From NCBI RefSeq assembly GCF_019749295.1, contig NZ_JACWFG010000015.1, positions 1-64,000 of the forward strand: a stretch of 64,000 bases of DNA, written 5' to 3'. The translations under genes and the position numbers were made by a program. Positions 25,002 through 34,982 of the stretch are shown one piece after another; positions within the stretch are counted from its first letter, which is position 1, and every line of letters starts with the position of its first letter. The stretch is from Neobacillus niacini. Lineage in GTDB: Bacteria > Bacillota > Bacilli > Bacillales > Cytobacillaceae. The notes under the pieces are model-generated. The model was not told the DNA's origin, made no database searches, and saw only the letters and a list, made by a program, of their open reading frames with translations.

Positions 25002-26075
25002 ATGGGGATTACGATAAAGGACGTGTCAAAGGCTTTTGGAACCTTTCAAGCCGTCAAAAATGTTAGTCTTGAAATACCAACAGGGGATTTTGTAGCTTTA
25101 TTAGGACCATCGGGTTCAGGTAAAACGACGCTCCTGCGGCTTATTGCCGGTTTAGAGGGATTGGATTCAGGAGGAATCTACTTCGATGACATTGATAACA
25201 CCTACAAAAGTATTAAAGAACGAAATGTAGGGTTTGTTTTCCAAAATTATGCTTTGTTCAAGCATATGACTATTTTTGAAAATATTGCTTTTGGTTTAAA
25301 GGTAAGACCACGAAAAACACGTCCTTCTAAAAATGAAATTACCGAAAAAGTAAATGAATTATTAAAGCTCGTTCAATTAGACCATCTAGCAAAACGTTAT
25401 CCATCACAGCTTTCAGGAGGACAAAGACAGCGCATTGCGTTAGCAAGGGCTCTTGCTGTAGAACCTGAAGTTTTACTTCTTGACGAACCATTTGGTGCGC
25501 TCGATGCAAAGGTTCGTCAGGAACTTCGCCATTGGTTAAGAGAAATTCATCAAAAGCTCAACATCACTACAGTATTTGTTACTCATGACCAGGAAGAGGC
25601 ACTAGAGATGGCTGATACCGTAGTCGTAATGAACTTTGGAGAAATTGAACAAATTGGCTCACCTGAGGAGGTTTATCAAAAACCTGAGAGCGCATTCGTT
25701 TATAGTTTTTTAGGAAGAGTTAACGAATTTCGGGATTCTGAAGTAGCAAGTGAGTCTGATAAGATTAGTTATATAAGGCCACATGAAATTGTTCTCCGTA
25801 AAATTTTACAAGGGGACAGCATCGTATCAGAGGTATCACACATCCATGTTATTGGATCAACCGTAAGGATTGAGTTAAGACGCTATGATACGAATGATTT
25901 ATTTGAAGCAGAAATGAGTATCGATCAGTATCAAAAAATGGGCCAAGTAAAAAAAGGAGATATCCTTTATGCCGAATTTAAAAATATCGTTGTATTTGAT
26001 AAAAACTCGGAAAATAAATTAAATCATTCAGGAAAAAGTGGTATTAGAAATTCATTGAAAAGCAAATTAATATAG
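25002..26075 (+). CDS. cysA: Sulfate/thiosulfate import ATP-binding protein CysA
   Basis: I choose ATG 25002 (MGITIKDV), preceded by TGGGGGATT; a longer TTG-start frame from 24957 adds only an unlikely hydrophobic leader. The 357-residue ATPase shows Walker A GPSGSGKT (35-42), signature [15 protein letters not shown], Walker [15 protein letters not shown], the switch His in [11 protein letters not shown], and a C-terminal TOBE-like region (about 240-340). It powers CysT/CysW. The last part, beyond residue 340, is a short basic tail. The operon ends at the terminator at 26081. Confidence 0.93.
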   Translation: MGITIKDVSKAFGTFQAVKNVSLEIPTGDFVALLGPSGSGKTTLLRLIAGLEGLDSGGIYFDDIDNTYKSIKERNVGFVFQNYALFKHMTIFENIAFGLKVRPRKTRPSKNEITEKVNELLKLVQLDHLAKRYPSQLSGGQRQRIALARALAVEPEVLLLDEPFGALDAKVRQELRHWLREIHQKLNITTVFVTHDQEEALEMADTVVVMNFGEIEQIGSPEEVYQKPESAFVYSFLGRVNEFRDSEVASESDKISYIRPHEIVLRKILQGDSIVSEVSHIHVIGSTVRIELRRYDTNDLFEAEMSIDQYQKMGQVKKGDILYAEFKNIVVFDKNSENKLNHSGKSGIRNSLKSKLI

Positions 26076-26080
26076 AAGGA

Positions 26081-26113
26081 AAAGTGCTAGGAAATCCTGG
26101 CACTTATTTATTT
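26081..26113 (+). terminator. Terminator of the sulfate transport operon
   Basis: AAGTGCTAGG pairs with CCTGGCACTT (one mismatch) and is followed by T-rich sequence. Confidence 0.78.
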
Positions 26114-26250
26114 TTCTGACATTATCAAGAATCGTTATGATTGAAATATACCTATATTAAGCATAAATTAATAGGTAGAAGCTTTTTCTACATGAAAATG
26201 ATCAACGAACGTAAATGGTACATTAAATAACAACTGGAAGGGCTGATTAC

Positions 26251-27444
26251 ATGAAATATAACTTTGATGAGATTGTAAATCGGAGAGGGACCTACTCCAT
26301 AAAATGGGATGGAGGAGAGCTGATTAAAAAAATGGGTCTGACGGATCGATATGATGAAAATACAATCCCATTATTTACTGCGGACATGGATCTACCAGTA
26401 CCTCAACCTTTAATAGACGCCTTACATAAAACCGTTGATCATCGTATTTTTGGTTATTCTGTATTTCCTGATGAGTATTTTGAAGCCGTACAACACTGGT
26501 TTAAAAAGAGACATAATTGGGAGTTCCAGAAGGAAGAGATCGTTTATAGTCCAGGGACAGTTCATGCGCTAAATGTTGCGGTCCGCGCATTCACACAGCC
26601 GGAAGACGGAGTGATTATCCAACGGCCTGTATATCCTCCTTTTACTTCCTCCATAAAAGCTAATGGAAGAACGCTGTTAAATAATGCACTTATCGCGGAT
26701 GCAGAAGGTTATTATTCCATCGATTTCGAAGATTTCGAAGCTAAGGCAAAAGATGTAAAAACAAAAATGTTTATCTTATGTAATCCACACAATCCAACTG
26801 GAAGAGTGTTTAACGAAGAAGAACTTAGAAAATTGGCAGAAATCTGTGTGGAAAATAATGTACTGATTGTAGCGGATGAAATTCATGGAGACATCATTCG
26901 ACAGGGTCAAACTTTTACCCCAATCGCAAAAGTAGTTCCAGAGTATAAAGATCATATCATAACGTTTACAGCGATTAATAAAACCTTTAATTTGGCTGGA
27001 CTTCACTGCACGAATGTCATAATTACGAATCCAGAATTGAGAAAAACCTATTTTGGTGTAATGGGCATGCATTTACCATCACCCTTTACCGTTTCGGCTC
27101 TTCTATCGGTTTATCATGATGGAGAAGATTGGCTTGAGCAGCTGAATGAATATATCGATGGAACGATGGAATGGGCTGTGGAGTTTTTAGCGGAAAAGAT
27201 GCCAAAAGTGAAGGTCAGAATACCAGAGGGAACCTATATTATGTGGATGGACTTTAGTGCTTATGGAATTTCACCTGACGAAGTCCATGAGCGGATTTAT
27301 AACAAAGCAAATGTCTTATTAGAAGATGGAAAAATGTTCGGAGAAGAAGGCTTGCACCATCAACGTATCTGTATTCCATCCCCAAGACCAATGATTAAAG
27401 AGGCATTTGAAAGAATCGCTAGAGAATTTGAAGATTTAAAATAG
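26251..27444 (+). CDS. patB: PatB/MalY-type cystathionine beta-lyase (C-S lyase)
   Basis: The 397-residue protein is a fold-type I PLP enzyme of the PatB/MalY group: TADMDLPVPQPLIDAL near the start, SPGTVHALN, CNPHNPTGRVF, ADEIHGDI (the PLP-binding Asp) and the Schiff-base lysine in AINKTFNLAGL. It cleaves C-S bonds of cystathionine or cysteine conjugates, giving homocysteine or thiols, pyruvate and ammonia. Its place behind the sulfate transporter fits sulfur assimilation, though a terminator separates the two. GGAAGGG precedes the ATG. Confidence 0.9.
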   Translation: MKYNFDEIVNRRGTYSIKWDGGELIKKMGLTDRYDENTIPLFTADMDLPVPQPLIDALHKTVDHRIFGYSVFPDEYFEAVQHWFKKRHNWEFQKEEIVYSPGTVHALNVAVRAFTQPEDGVIIQRPVYPPFTSSIKANGRTLLNNALIADAEGYYSIDFEDFEAKAKDVKTKMFILCNPHNPTGRVFNEEELRKLAEICVENNVLIVADEIHGDIIRQGQTFTPIAKVVPEYKDHIITFTAINKTFNLAGLHCTNVIITNPELRKTYFGVMGMHLPSPFTVSALLSVYHDGEDWLEQLNEYIDGTMEWAVEFLAEKMPKVKVRIPEGTYIMWMDFSAYGISPDEVHERIYNKANVLLEDGKMFGEEGLHHQRICIPSPRPMIKEAFERIAREFEDLK

Positions 27445-27479
27445 GTAATTAATTGTATAGATGATAGAGCTAGCGAAGA

Positions 27480-27559
27480 AAACTGCCGAATGGTAAGACA
27501 TACTGGCGGATAACGAAAAATACTGGCGAATTAGCTGTAATACTAACATGTAGCAAAGT
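27480..27559. repeat. Degenerate 20-bp tandem repeat
   Basis: Units beginning AAACTGCCGA, ATACTGGCGG, ATACTGGCGA and ATACTAACAT start at 27480, 27500, 27520 and 27540. The first ten bases are conserved and the second ten vary. It fills the gap between patB and the sirtuin gene; weaker similarity (GCTAGCAGTAAG) continues to about 27575. Confidence 0.7.
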
Positions 27560-27634
27560 GCTAGCAGTAAGTTAGCAGTGGTTACATCTATTGCTACGAC
27601 TAAAATAGGTACTATGTTTCATAGGAGAGATGAT

Positions 27635-28417
27635 ATGGAGAGCAGCATGCTTCAAACCTGCACAATGCTAATTGAAAACGCGAAGAATATTGTCGTCCTC
27701 ACGGGTGCAGGTATTAGTACGGAATCGGGAATTAAGGATTTTCGTTCGCAAACAGGTATTTATCAGATGGCACCTGAATATATCCTGTCGCTAGATAATT
27801 TTTATCAAAATCCCAAGGGATTTTATCAGTTTGCTGTTGAGAATCTTTACCACCCAGAAGCACCTCCAAATAAAGGTCATCAGGTTTTAGCTCATTGGGA
27901 AAAGGTTGGAAAGGTAAGCCATATAATCACACAAAATATCGATGGTCTTCATCAGAAAGCAGGTTCCGAAAAGGTAATTGAATTTCATGGGACCATTAAA
28001 ACAGCTAGCTGTCAAAATTGCTCCAAAGCCTATACGACCGAGGAAATGATCGTTAGACTAAACACCATGGACGATTTTTATATATGCAGCCATTGCAAAA
28101 CTCGTACTGAAAAAGAACGATACATTAAACCGGACGTCGTCCTATTTGGAGATGCTGGTGATTGGTTTAGCATCGATGGCTTCAATAAAATTATTAACAT
28201 TATTAATCAAGCTGATTGCCTACTGGTATTAGGAACAAGTTTAAAGGTTACTCCATTCTCCACATTCCCGCAATATAGGAAAGAAGGGACGCCTCTAATT
28301 ATTATTAATATGGGAGATTCTCCGTATGACAGGACAAAGGACTCCTATGTTATTCATGGTTCGATTGGAGAAACCTTAAGTAAACTAAATAGTAGTATTT
28401 ATCCACCAGTTGATTAA
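27635..28417 (+). CDS. Sir2-family NAD-dependent protein deacylase
   Basis: I use ATG 27635 (MESSMLQT), behind AGGAGAGA; the open frame extends upstream without a better start. The 260-residue protein has the sirtuin motifs GAGISTESGIKDFRS (24-38), TQNIDGLHQKAG, the catalytic His in EFHGTIK, two zinc-binding CxxC pairs (SCQNCS and ICSHC), VLFGD and VLGTSLKVTPF. It removes acetyl or other acyl groups from lysines using NAD, for example activating acetyl-CoA synthetase. It resembles B. subtilis SrtN in size. Confidence 0.92.
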   Translation: MESSMLQTCTMLIENAKNIVVLTGAGISTESGIKDFRSQTGIYQMAPEYILSLDNFYQNPKGFYQFAVENLYHPEAPPNKGHQVLAHWEKVGKVSHIITQNIDGLHQKAGSEKVIEFHGTIKTASCQNCSKAYTTEEMIVRLNTMDDFYICSHCKTRTEKERYIKPDVVLFGDAGDWFSIDGFNKIINIINQADCLLVLGTSLKVTPFSTFPQYRKEGTPLIIINMGDSPYDRTKDSYVIHGSIGETLSKLNSSIYPPVD

Positions 28418-28432
28418 TGGTGGATTTTTTTT
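28401..28432 (+). terminator. Terminator of the sirtuin gene
   Basis: ATCCACC (28401-28407) pairs with GGTGGAT (28419-28425), followed by eight T. The stem overlaps the last codons of the gene. Confidence 0.85.
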
Positions 28433-28474
28433 GTAGTCAGCTTTATTGGAAACCGTTTAAATTTTCTAAATAGA

Positions 28475-28503
28475 TTGACAATTAAAATATGGGTAAATAA
28501 AAT
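28475..28503 (+). promoter_or_regulatory. Promoter of the glycolate operon
   Basis: TTGACA (28475-28480), 17-bp spacer, TAAAAT (28498-28503). Downstream, TTGTTT and AAACAA (28549-28569) form a spaced inverted repeat that could be an operator for the operon's IclR-type regulator; that part is a guess. Confidence 0.65.
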
Positions 28504-28582
28504 GAAAGAGAAAATGATGAAAGCCTATTTTGTAAATTAAAAAAAACGTTGTTTGTTATTGCGAAACAATGGGGGTGAAGGA

Positions 28583-29899
28583 ATGATTATTGACGGAAGT
28601 CTATCTGACTTAAAAGCTGTCTTTAAAGGAATTAAGCTAATAGAAGAGGACCCGCATCATCCTCTTGGGAATTCCGGAAGAGTGACGATACTTCCAAAAA
28701 CAGAACAAGAAATCTCATCTATATTAGAGTATGCCAATACCCATAAACACACTGTTATTATTGCAGGAGGCGGGACAAAAAGAGGGTTTGGAGGGCTATT
28801 AGAAATAGCAGACATTCAATTATCGTTGGCACAATATACTGGAATTGTTGAGCATGATCCTGGTGATATGACATTGACCATCAAATCTGGTACACCCTTC
28901 CAAGTAATACAAAACCATTTAGCGCCATACAATCAAAAAATCCCACTTGACCCTTTCTTTCCTGAGGCGGCCACAATTGGTGGAATTATTTCTGCAAACG
29001 ATAGCGGGCCGAAAAGGTTAGGGTATGGGGCAGCGAGAGATAATGTTATTGGCCTCAGAATGGTCTACCCTGATGGGTCACTGATTCGTTCAGGTGGAAA
29101 AGTGGTGAAAAATGTTGCTGGATATGATATGAATAAGCTATTTATTGGTGCAATGGGCACCCTTGGTGTTATTTCAGAAGTGACCTTAAAACTGCGTCCC
29201 ATTGCAAAATATGAATCTATTCTTCTCATTTCCTTTCCTAATAGCAGTCTAGAAGTAATTTCAGCTTCTGCTGTCAAGGTGCTAGATTCTTTGGTCGAAC
29301 CCATCAGCCTCGAGATTATAACCCCCGCCTTAGCTGGGAAATTGACAAACACTAATCAATATACATTGCTTATTTCGTTTGAAGATGTAAAGAGCTCAGT
29401 ACACTACCAAGAAGACGTTATCAGGCACATGATGCCTGAGAAAACCACCATTAAGTCCCTATCAGAACATGAAGCAAATTCCTTCTGGAATACTTTTTAT
29501 CACCATCAACCCCATGTATATACAAATGTAAGCGCTACAGAGGCAGTACTTAAAATTGGTGTCATCAACTTAGATGTTATCAAGTTATTACAAGAAGCAG
29601 AGCTGATTGGCGATTCCTGTCATGTTTCCATTGAAGCACATGGAGGCTTAGGGACTGGAATCTGTCAAATGGCGATCAAGGGTGCATCTGCTGATGTCCT
29701 ATCAGCTATTCGACTCGTAAGAGAAACAGCTGTGCAGCTCGGAGGGTATGCCATCATAAAGCACCTTCCTTTCTCCCTCCGCAAGGAAGCTAATGTTTGG
29801 GGGAATAAAACGGCGTCTCAGTTTCTCTTTGAAGGAATAAAACAAAAAATTGATCAAAATGGAATATTGAATCCAAATCGTTTTGTTGGGGGGATCTAA
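28583..29899 (+). CDS. glcE: Glycolate oxidase FAD-binding subunit GlcE
   Basis: I choose ATG 28583 (MIIDGSLS), after GGGGGTGAAGGA. The 438-residue protein has the FAD-binding PCMH features IIAGGGTKRGFGG, ATIGGIISANDSGPKRLGYG, RDNVIGLRMVYPDG and GGKVVKNVAGYDMNKLFIGAMGTLGVISEVTLKLRP. GlcD, GlcE and GlcF together oxidise glycolate to glyoxylate at the membrane. GlcE is the first gene of the four-gene operon and ends one base before glcF. Confidence 0.9.
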   Translation: MIIDGSLSDLKAVFKGIKLIEEDPHHPLGNSGRVTILPKTEQEISSILEYANTHKHTVIIAGGGTKRGFGGLLEIADIQLSLAQYTGIVEHDPGDMTLTIKSGTPFQVIQNHLAPYNQKIPLDPFFPEAATIGGIISANDSGPKRLGYGAARDNVIGLRMVYPDGSLIRSGGKVVKNVAGYDMNKLFIGAMGTLGVISEVTLKLRPIAKYESILLISFPNSSLEVISASAVKVLDSLVEPISLEIITPALAGKLTNTNQYTLLISFEDVKSSVHYQEDVIRHMMPEKTTIKSLSEHEANSFWNTFYHHQPHVYTNVSATEAVLKIGVINLDVIKLLQEAELIGDSCHVSIEAHGGLGTGICQMAIKGASADVLSAIRLVRETAVQLGGYAIIKHLPFSLRKEANVWGNKTASQFLFEGIKQKIDQNGILNPNRFVGGI

Positions 29900-29900
29900 C

Positions 29901-31262
29901 GTGAGTGTAAAAGAAACAGTTTTAAAACAAGACCCGCCTTGTACCTCCACATTAGGAAACTATCTTTGGCGTGATCCCCCACAGGAAAGTAAGTGGGCTG
30001 ATTGTGTGCATTGTGGTATGTGTTTGGAATCATGTCCTACATATGAACAAACAGGTGAAGAGCAGCAATCGCCGCGTGGACGTGTGTACCTCATCAAAGC
30101 AGTCGCAGAAGGAAAGTTGTTCGTGGATGAACATTTTGCAGATCCTGTTTTTTCCTGCTTAGATTGCCGAGCCTGTACGACTGCATGCCCTGTTGATGTA
30201 GATGTTGGCGGACTTATTGAAGAAGCAAGAGGGCAAATCAGACAAAGTATGCCTCTAAAAGGCTGGAAGAAAACTGTGAATAGGTTTTTCCTCCATGGTG
30301 TTTTCCCTCATCATAATCGCTTAAACTCAATTGGAACTTTATTAAGATTTTACCAAAAAAGTGGCTTGCAAAAAGTAGTTCGTAAGACAAAGCTTATTAA
30401 TATTATGCCAAAGCACTTAAGGGAAATGGAATCTATTATGCCAGAAGTTAAGAGCTGTGTGCACAAAAAATATGATTCTGTCATAAAAGCTAATGGCGAA
30501 ACAAAGCATGAAGTATCCTTATTAACCGGTTGTGTGATGGATGTTTTCTTTAGTGATATTAACGAATCTACAATCACTGTTCTCACAAGAAATGGGAATG
30601 ATGTGTGCATTCCGAGAAATCAAACCTGCTGTGGTGCACTGCATGTACATGCAGGTGACAGAGAAATGGGGAGAAAGCTCGCAAAGCAGAATATTGAAGC
30701 GTTTGAAAATGCGGAAACAGTAATCGTCAATGCAGCGGGATGCGGGTGTATGATGAAGGAATATACAGAACTATTCCGTGACGACCCGGAATGGAAAAAA
30801 AGAGCGGAAAGCTTCGAAGAAAAGGTCGTGGATATCTCTAAATACTTACATGACACGGGATATGAAAAGCCAAAGGCAATGTTAAAAACACGAATCACTT
30901 ATCACGACGCCTGTCATTTAGCACATGGGCAAGGGGTAAGACAGGAGCCGCGTGACATACTGCTTGATATTCCGGGGGTAGAAATGGTTCATATGCCCAA
31001 AGCAGACAGTTGCTGCGGCAGTGCTGGAATCTATAATCTTACTCATCCTGAAATGGCAGACGCAGTCCTCAAAAGTAAAATGGAAAATGTTCCAGACGAT
31101 GTTGAAATGATTTCCATGGGAAACCCAGGATGTATGATGCAAATGGCTTTAGGTGTGCAAAAATACGGTAGAAATCAGAAAATTGTTCATACGGTTCAAC
31201 TGCTTGACTGGGCCTATCAAAAAGAAGAAAGGGGTTCTAGCCATGGCAGTCCTAAAGATTAA
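29901..31262 (+). CDS. glcF: Glycolate oxidase iron-sulfur subunit GlcF
   Basis: I choose GTG 29901 (VSVKETVL, initiating Met), six bases after a run of G. The roughly 453-residue protein carries two 4Fe-4S motifs, CVHCGMCLESCPTY and CLDCRACTTACPVD (in the first 100 residues), and two CCG domains: LTGCVMDVFF with NQTCCGALHVHAG, and HDACHLAHGQG with DSCCGSAGIYN. It passes electrons from the flavin subunits to the respiratory chain. Its end overlaps the glcD start by 20 bases. Confidence 0.92.
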   Translation: MSVKETVLKQDPPCTSTLGNYLWRDPPQESKWADCVHCGMCLESCPTYEQTGEEQQSPRGRVYLIKAVAEGKLFVDEHFADPVFSCLDCRACTTACPVDVDVGGLIEEARGQIRQSMPLKGWKKTVNRFFLHGVFPHHNRLNSIGTLLRFYQKSGLQKVVRKTKLINIMPKHLREMESIMPEVKSCVHKKYDSVIKANGETKHEVSLLTGCVMDVFFSDINESTITVLTRNGNDVCIPRNQTCCGALHVHAGDREMGRKLAKQNIEAFENAETVIVNAAGCGCMMKEYTELFRDDPEWKKRAESFEEKVVDISKYLHDTGYEKPKAMLKTRITYHDACHLAHGQGVRQEPRDILLDIPGVEMVHMPKADSCCGSAGIYNLTHPEMADAVLKSKMENVPDDVEMISMGNPGCMMQMALGVQKYGRNQKIVHTVQLLDWAYQKEERGSSHGSPKD

Positions 31263-32694
31263 TACAACTGACAAGCATATTATCAATCTAGCAAATATCG
31301 TTGATGGTCCACGCACCATTTTGTATAAAAAGGCAGATTTGCTCGCATATGATTGCGATGGTTTTACGATTCATAAGCACTTGCCCAAGGCTGTAGTCTT
31401 TCCGAAGAGTACAGAGGAAGTTTCAAAACTTGTAAAATATTGCTCTGATAATGGGCTCCCTTTTCTTGCTCGCGGCGCAGGAACAGGGCTAAGCGGCGGA
31501 GCAATTCCTATTAATGGTGAAGTCATCATCAGCATGGTTCGAATGAAAAAACTCATCAGTATTGATCTAGCAAACAGAAGAGCGGTGGTTGAACCTGGCT
31601 TTGTTAATCTGAAACTAACAAACTCGATTTCTGATAAAGGCTATTATTATGCTCCAGATCCATCGAGTCAATATTGCTGCACAATCGGAGGAAATGTTGC
31701 AGAAAATGCCGGAGGGGCACATTGCCTGAAATACGGTGTTACCACGAACCATATACTTGGCCTGGAAGTGGTGCTCCCGAATGGAGAAATTGTTGAGATT
31801 GGAAGGAATGGAGTTTTAGACGAACCTGGATACGACTTACTCGGCCTCATTACTGGTTCAGAAGGAACGCTGGGAATTGTTACAAAGATTACTGTTCGTA
31901 TCTTAAAAAATCCAGAAGGAAAACAAACCGTACTTGCATATTTCGATAAGGTCGAGGATGGAAGCCAAGCGGTTTCCGATATTATCTCGGCCGGAATTGT
32001 TCCTGCCGCACTCGAAATGATGGATAAAATAGCGATTGAAGCTGTGGAGGCGGCTGCATTCCCTGTCGGTCATCCAAAGGATATTGAAGCAGTACTATTA
32101 ATTGAGGTGGATGGAATTGCGGCAGGAATTGAAGAACAAGTCAATCAAATCTTAGAGGTTTGCAGGAAGAGGAATGTCCGTGAGGTTCGAGCTGCCAAGG
32201 ATGAGGCAGAAAGAGAGCGATGGTGGGCCAATCGTAAAACAGGCTTTGGCGCGATGGGCGCCATTTCTCCAGATTATTTAGTACAGGATGGGGTCATTCC
32301 TAGAAGCAAGCTGCCGGAGGTACTTAGTAAAATTTCTCAGATTAGTAAAGTATCAGGTTTGCGGATTGCGAACATTTTTCATGCGGGAGACGGGAACCTC
32401 CATCCACTCGTCCTCTTCGATGCCAGGAAGCCAGGAGAAATTGATAAAGCGTTAGAAGCTGGCAGCGCTTGCTTAAAGGCTTGTGCAGACGTTGGGGGAA
32501 CCATCACTGGTGAACATGGGGTGGGCATTGAGAAACGTGAAGAAATGCGTTTTGTATTCAAAGACGAGGAAATACGGGCACAAACTAATATACGTGAAGT
32601 ATTTAATCCTAACAATCTCTTAAATGCAGGAAAACTGTTTCCGACACCAGGGCGATGTGTGGAAATAAAAAAAGAATTGAAATCACTCTCTTAA
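31243..32694 (+). CDS. glcD: Glycolate oxidase FAD-linked subunit GlcD
   Basis: ATG 31243 (MAVLKINT) follows GAAAGGGG inside the end of glcF. The 483-residue flavoprotein has the PCMH-type FAD domain ([53 protein letters not shown]) and the FAD-oxidase C-terminal domain ending in [11 protein letters not shown] and [10 protein letters not shown]. It is the catalytic subunit for glycolate (or D-lactate) oxidation. The malate synthase gene directly downstream favours glycolate. Confidence 0.92.
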   Translation: MAVLKINTTDKHIINLANIVDGPRTILYKKADLLAYDCDGFTIHKHLPKAVVFPKSTEEVSKLVKYCSDNGLPFLARGAGTGLSGGAIPINGEVIISMVRMKKLISIDLANRRAVVEPGFVNLKLTNSISDKGYYYAPDPSSQYCCTIGGNVAENAGGAHCLKYGVTTNHILGLEVVLPNGEIVEIGRNGVLDEPGYDLLGLITGSEGTLGIVTKITVRILKNPEGKQTVLAYFDKVEDGSQAVSDIISAGIVPAALEMMDKIAIEAVEAAAFPVGHPKDIEAVLLIEVDGIAAGIEEQVNQILEVCRKRNVREVRAAKDEAERERWWANRKTGFGAMGAISPDYLVQDGVIPRSKLPEVLSKISQISKVSGLRIANIFHAGDGNLHPLVLFDARKPGEIDKALEAGSACLKACADVGGTITGEHGVGIEKREEMRFVFKDEEIRAQTNIREVFNPNNLLNAGKLFPTPGRCVEIKKELKSLS

Positions 32695-32738
32695 GAACGC
32701 GGTTTCGTGATAATAAACCATTGGTACAGGAGGATAAT

Positions 32739-34916
32739 ATGAGTATGTATGTGAAGGTTGGAAATTTACAGATAGCGAGAGAACTAGCTGAATTTATTAA
32801 TTCTGAAGCTTTGCCAGGCAGCCAAGTGGAACAGGAGACATTTTGGGCAGGTTTTGAAAAAATCATTACTGAATTGACACCGAGAAATAAGGAATTACTG
32901 GAAAAAAGAACTGAACTTCAAAGGAAAATTCATACTTGGCACCGGGAAAATAAACAATTTAATTTTGATAGATACAAAGCTTTTTTAGAGGAAATTGGCT
33001 ACCTGCTGCCAGAATCAGAAGATTTCAAGATTTCTACTGAAGGAGCAGATGATGAAATTGCTCGTAAAGCAGGTCCTCAATTGGTTGTGCCTGTTGATAA
33101 TGCCCGCTATGCGATTAATGCAGCCAATGCCCGCTGGGGTAGTTTGTACGATGCGCTATACGGTACCGATGTGATTAGTGATGAAGGGGGAGCTCAAAAT
33201 CAAGGTGGCTACAACCCAGTACGTGGAGAAAAAGTGATTGCATTTGCAAGGGAATTTCTAAACGATACTGTTCCTTTACAGGATGGTTCACATGAGGAGG
33301 CTGTAGAATATTCCATAGTCCAAGGAAGTTTAGTGGTAACTTTGAGAAATGGTAAACAAACACGTTTGAAAATCGAAAAGAAATTTGCAGGTTATCAAGG
33401 CTCACCACAACAGCCTTCTGCCATTCTGTTGAAAAATAATGATAATTATTTTGAAATTCAAATTGACCGCAGCCATCCAATTGGAAAAACTGACGCTGCT
33501 GGTGTTAAAGATATTCTCCTTGAGTCCGCACTTACTTCGATTATGGATTGCGAAGATTCTGTAGCAGCGGTAGATGCACAGGATAAAGTCAAGGTTTATC
33601 GAAATTGGTTAGGCTTAAATAAAGGCAATCTATCTGCAACTTTTACAAAAGGAAATAAAACCTTAACTCGGACTCTTAATCCTGATCGCAGCTATGTGTC
33701 GCCTAATGGCAGTGAATTCACCTTGGCTGGGCGGGCGTTAATGCTTGTTCGTAATGTCGGGCATCTTATGACGAACAATGCCATCCTTGACAGTGCTGGT
33801 AATGAAGTTCAGGAGGGAATCATCGACGCTGTTGTTACCTCTTTATGTGCCAAGCATTCTATTATTGGCAATACCACTTTTAAAAATTCAGAAACAGGCT
33901 CTATCTATATCGTAAAACCAAAAATGCATGGTCCAGAGGAAGCCGCATTTGCAAATGAGCTTTTTAACCGGACTGAGAATTTACTTGGTTTGGCTAGTAA
34001 TACATTGAAAATTGGCGTTATGGATGAAGAACGTCGGACGTCTTTAAATCTAAAAGCCTGTATCAAGGAAGTGAAGGACCGTGTTGTTTTCATTAACACA
34101 GGATTCCTTGACCGCACAGGTGATGAAATGCACACCTCTATGGAGGCAGGTGCCATGATACGTAAAAATGATATGAAATCTACCGTTTGGCTGCAAAGCT
34201 ATGAAAAATCGAATGTCAATAATGGTCTATCTACTGGATTCCAAGGGCGCGCGCAAATTGGTAAAGGTATGTGGGCGATGCCTGATTTAATGAAAAATAT
34301 GCTCGAGCAAAAATTAGGTCATGTTTTGGCTGGAGGAAATACAGCATGGGTGCCGTCGCCAACGGCTGCAACCCTTCACGCATTACACTACCATCGAGTA
34401 AATGTGAAGGATGTACAAAATAACCTTCTAAAAAGCATTTCTAATTTAAGGGATGAAATACTACAAATTCCAGTGGCTGAAAATACGAATTGGAATTCAG
34501 ATGAAATCCAAGCAGAGCTAGATAACAATGCACAGGGAATACTTGGTTATGTGGTTAGGTGGATAGATCAAGGTATAGGCTGCTCAAAGGTTCCGGATAT
34601 CAATAATGTTGGGCTGATGGAAGACCGAGCTACTCTTCGTATTTCCAGTCAGCATGTTGCTAACTGGCTGCACCATGGAATATGTACGATGGAACAAGTA
34701 ATTGAAACGATGAAGCGAATGGCAAAGGTAGTGGATAAACAAAATGCGGGTGATGCTGCATACAGACCAATGGCAGCCGACTTCAATCAATCTGTAGCCT
34801 TCCAGGCTGCTTGTGATTTAGTGTTTAAGGGCTACGACCAGCCAAATGGTTATACCGAACCCATCCTGCACAGCCGCCGACTTGAAGCCAAAGCAAAATA
34901 CTCAATCAAATCCTAA
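32739..34916 (+). CDS. glcB: Malate synthase G
   Basis: ATG 32739 follows CAGGAGGATAAT. The 725-residue protein has the length and motifs of the G isoform: [64 protein letters not shown], and the catalytic-centre stretches ending in [14 protein letters not shown] and GMWAMPDLM. It condenses glyoxylate with acetyl-CoA to give malate. Following glcE-F-D it completes conversion of glycolate into a citric-acid-cycle intermediate without isocitrate lyase. Confidence 0.95.
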   Translation: MSMYVKVGNLQIARELAEFINSEALPGSQVEQETFWAGFEKIITELTPRNKELLEKRTELQRKIHTWHRENKQFNFDRYKAFLEEIGYLLPESEDFKISTEGADDEIARKAGPQLVVPVDNARYAINAANARWGSLYDALYGTDVISDEGGAQNQGGYNPVRGEKVIAFAREFLNDTVPLQDGSHEEAVEYSIVQGSLVVTLRNGKQTRLKIEKKFAGYQGSPQQPSAILLKNNDNYFEIQIDRSHPIGKTDAAGVKDILLESALTSIMDCEDSVAAVDAQDKVKVYRNWLGLNKGNLSATFTKGNKTLTRTLNPDRSYVSPNGSEFTLAGRALMLVRNVGHLMTNNAILDSAGNEVQEGIIDAVVTSLCAKHSIIGNTTFKNSETGSIYIVKPKMHGPEEAAFANELFNRTENLLGLASNTLKIGVMDEERRTSLNLKACIKEVKDRVVFINTGFLDRTGDEMHTSMEAGAMIRKNDMKSTVWLQSYEKSNVNNGLSTGFQGRAQIGKGMWAMPDLMKNMLEQKLGHVLAGGNTAWVPSPTAATLHALHYHRVNVKDVQNNLLKSISNLRDEILQIPVAENTNWNSDEIQAELDNNAQGILGYVVRWIDQGIGCSKVPDINNVGLMEDRATLRISSQHVANWLHHGICTMEQVIETMKRMAKVVDKQNAGDAAYRPMAADFNQSVAFQAACDLVFKGYDQPNGYTEPILHSRRLEAKAKYSIKS

Positions 34917-34922
34917 AAATCC

Positions 34923-34956
34923 TGTCAGGCAATAAAAATTAAGAATGCCCTGACAA
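34923..34956. repeat. Hairpin sharing the TGTCAGGCA core
   Basis: TGTCAGGCA (34923-34931) pairs with TGCCCTGACA (34947-34956; one bulge). No T run follows. The same core forms the hairpin at 19901-19932, so this looks like a dispersed element. Confidence 0.6.
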
Positions 34957-34982
34957 AGTTCTGCTTAAAGAGGTGGTTTAGT

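Noticed and set aside
27480..27559. Considered a CRISPR remnant.
   Set aside because: Repeat heads are only about ten bases and diverge; tails are too short for spacers.
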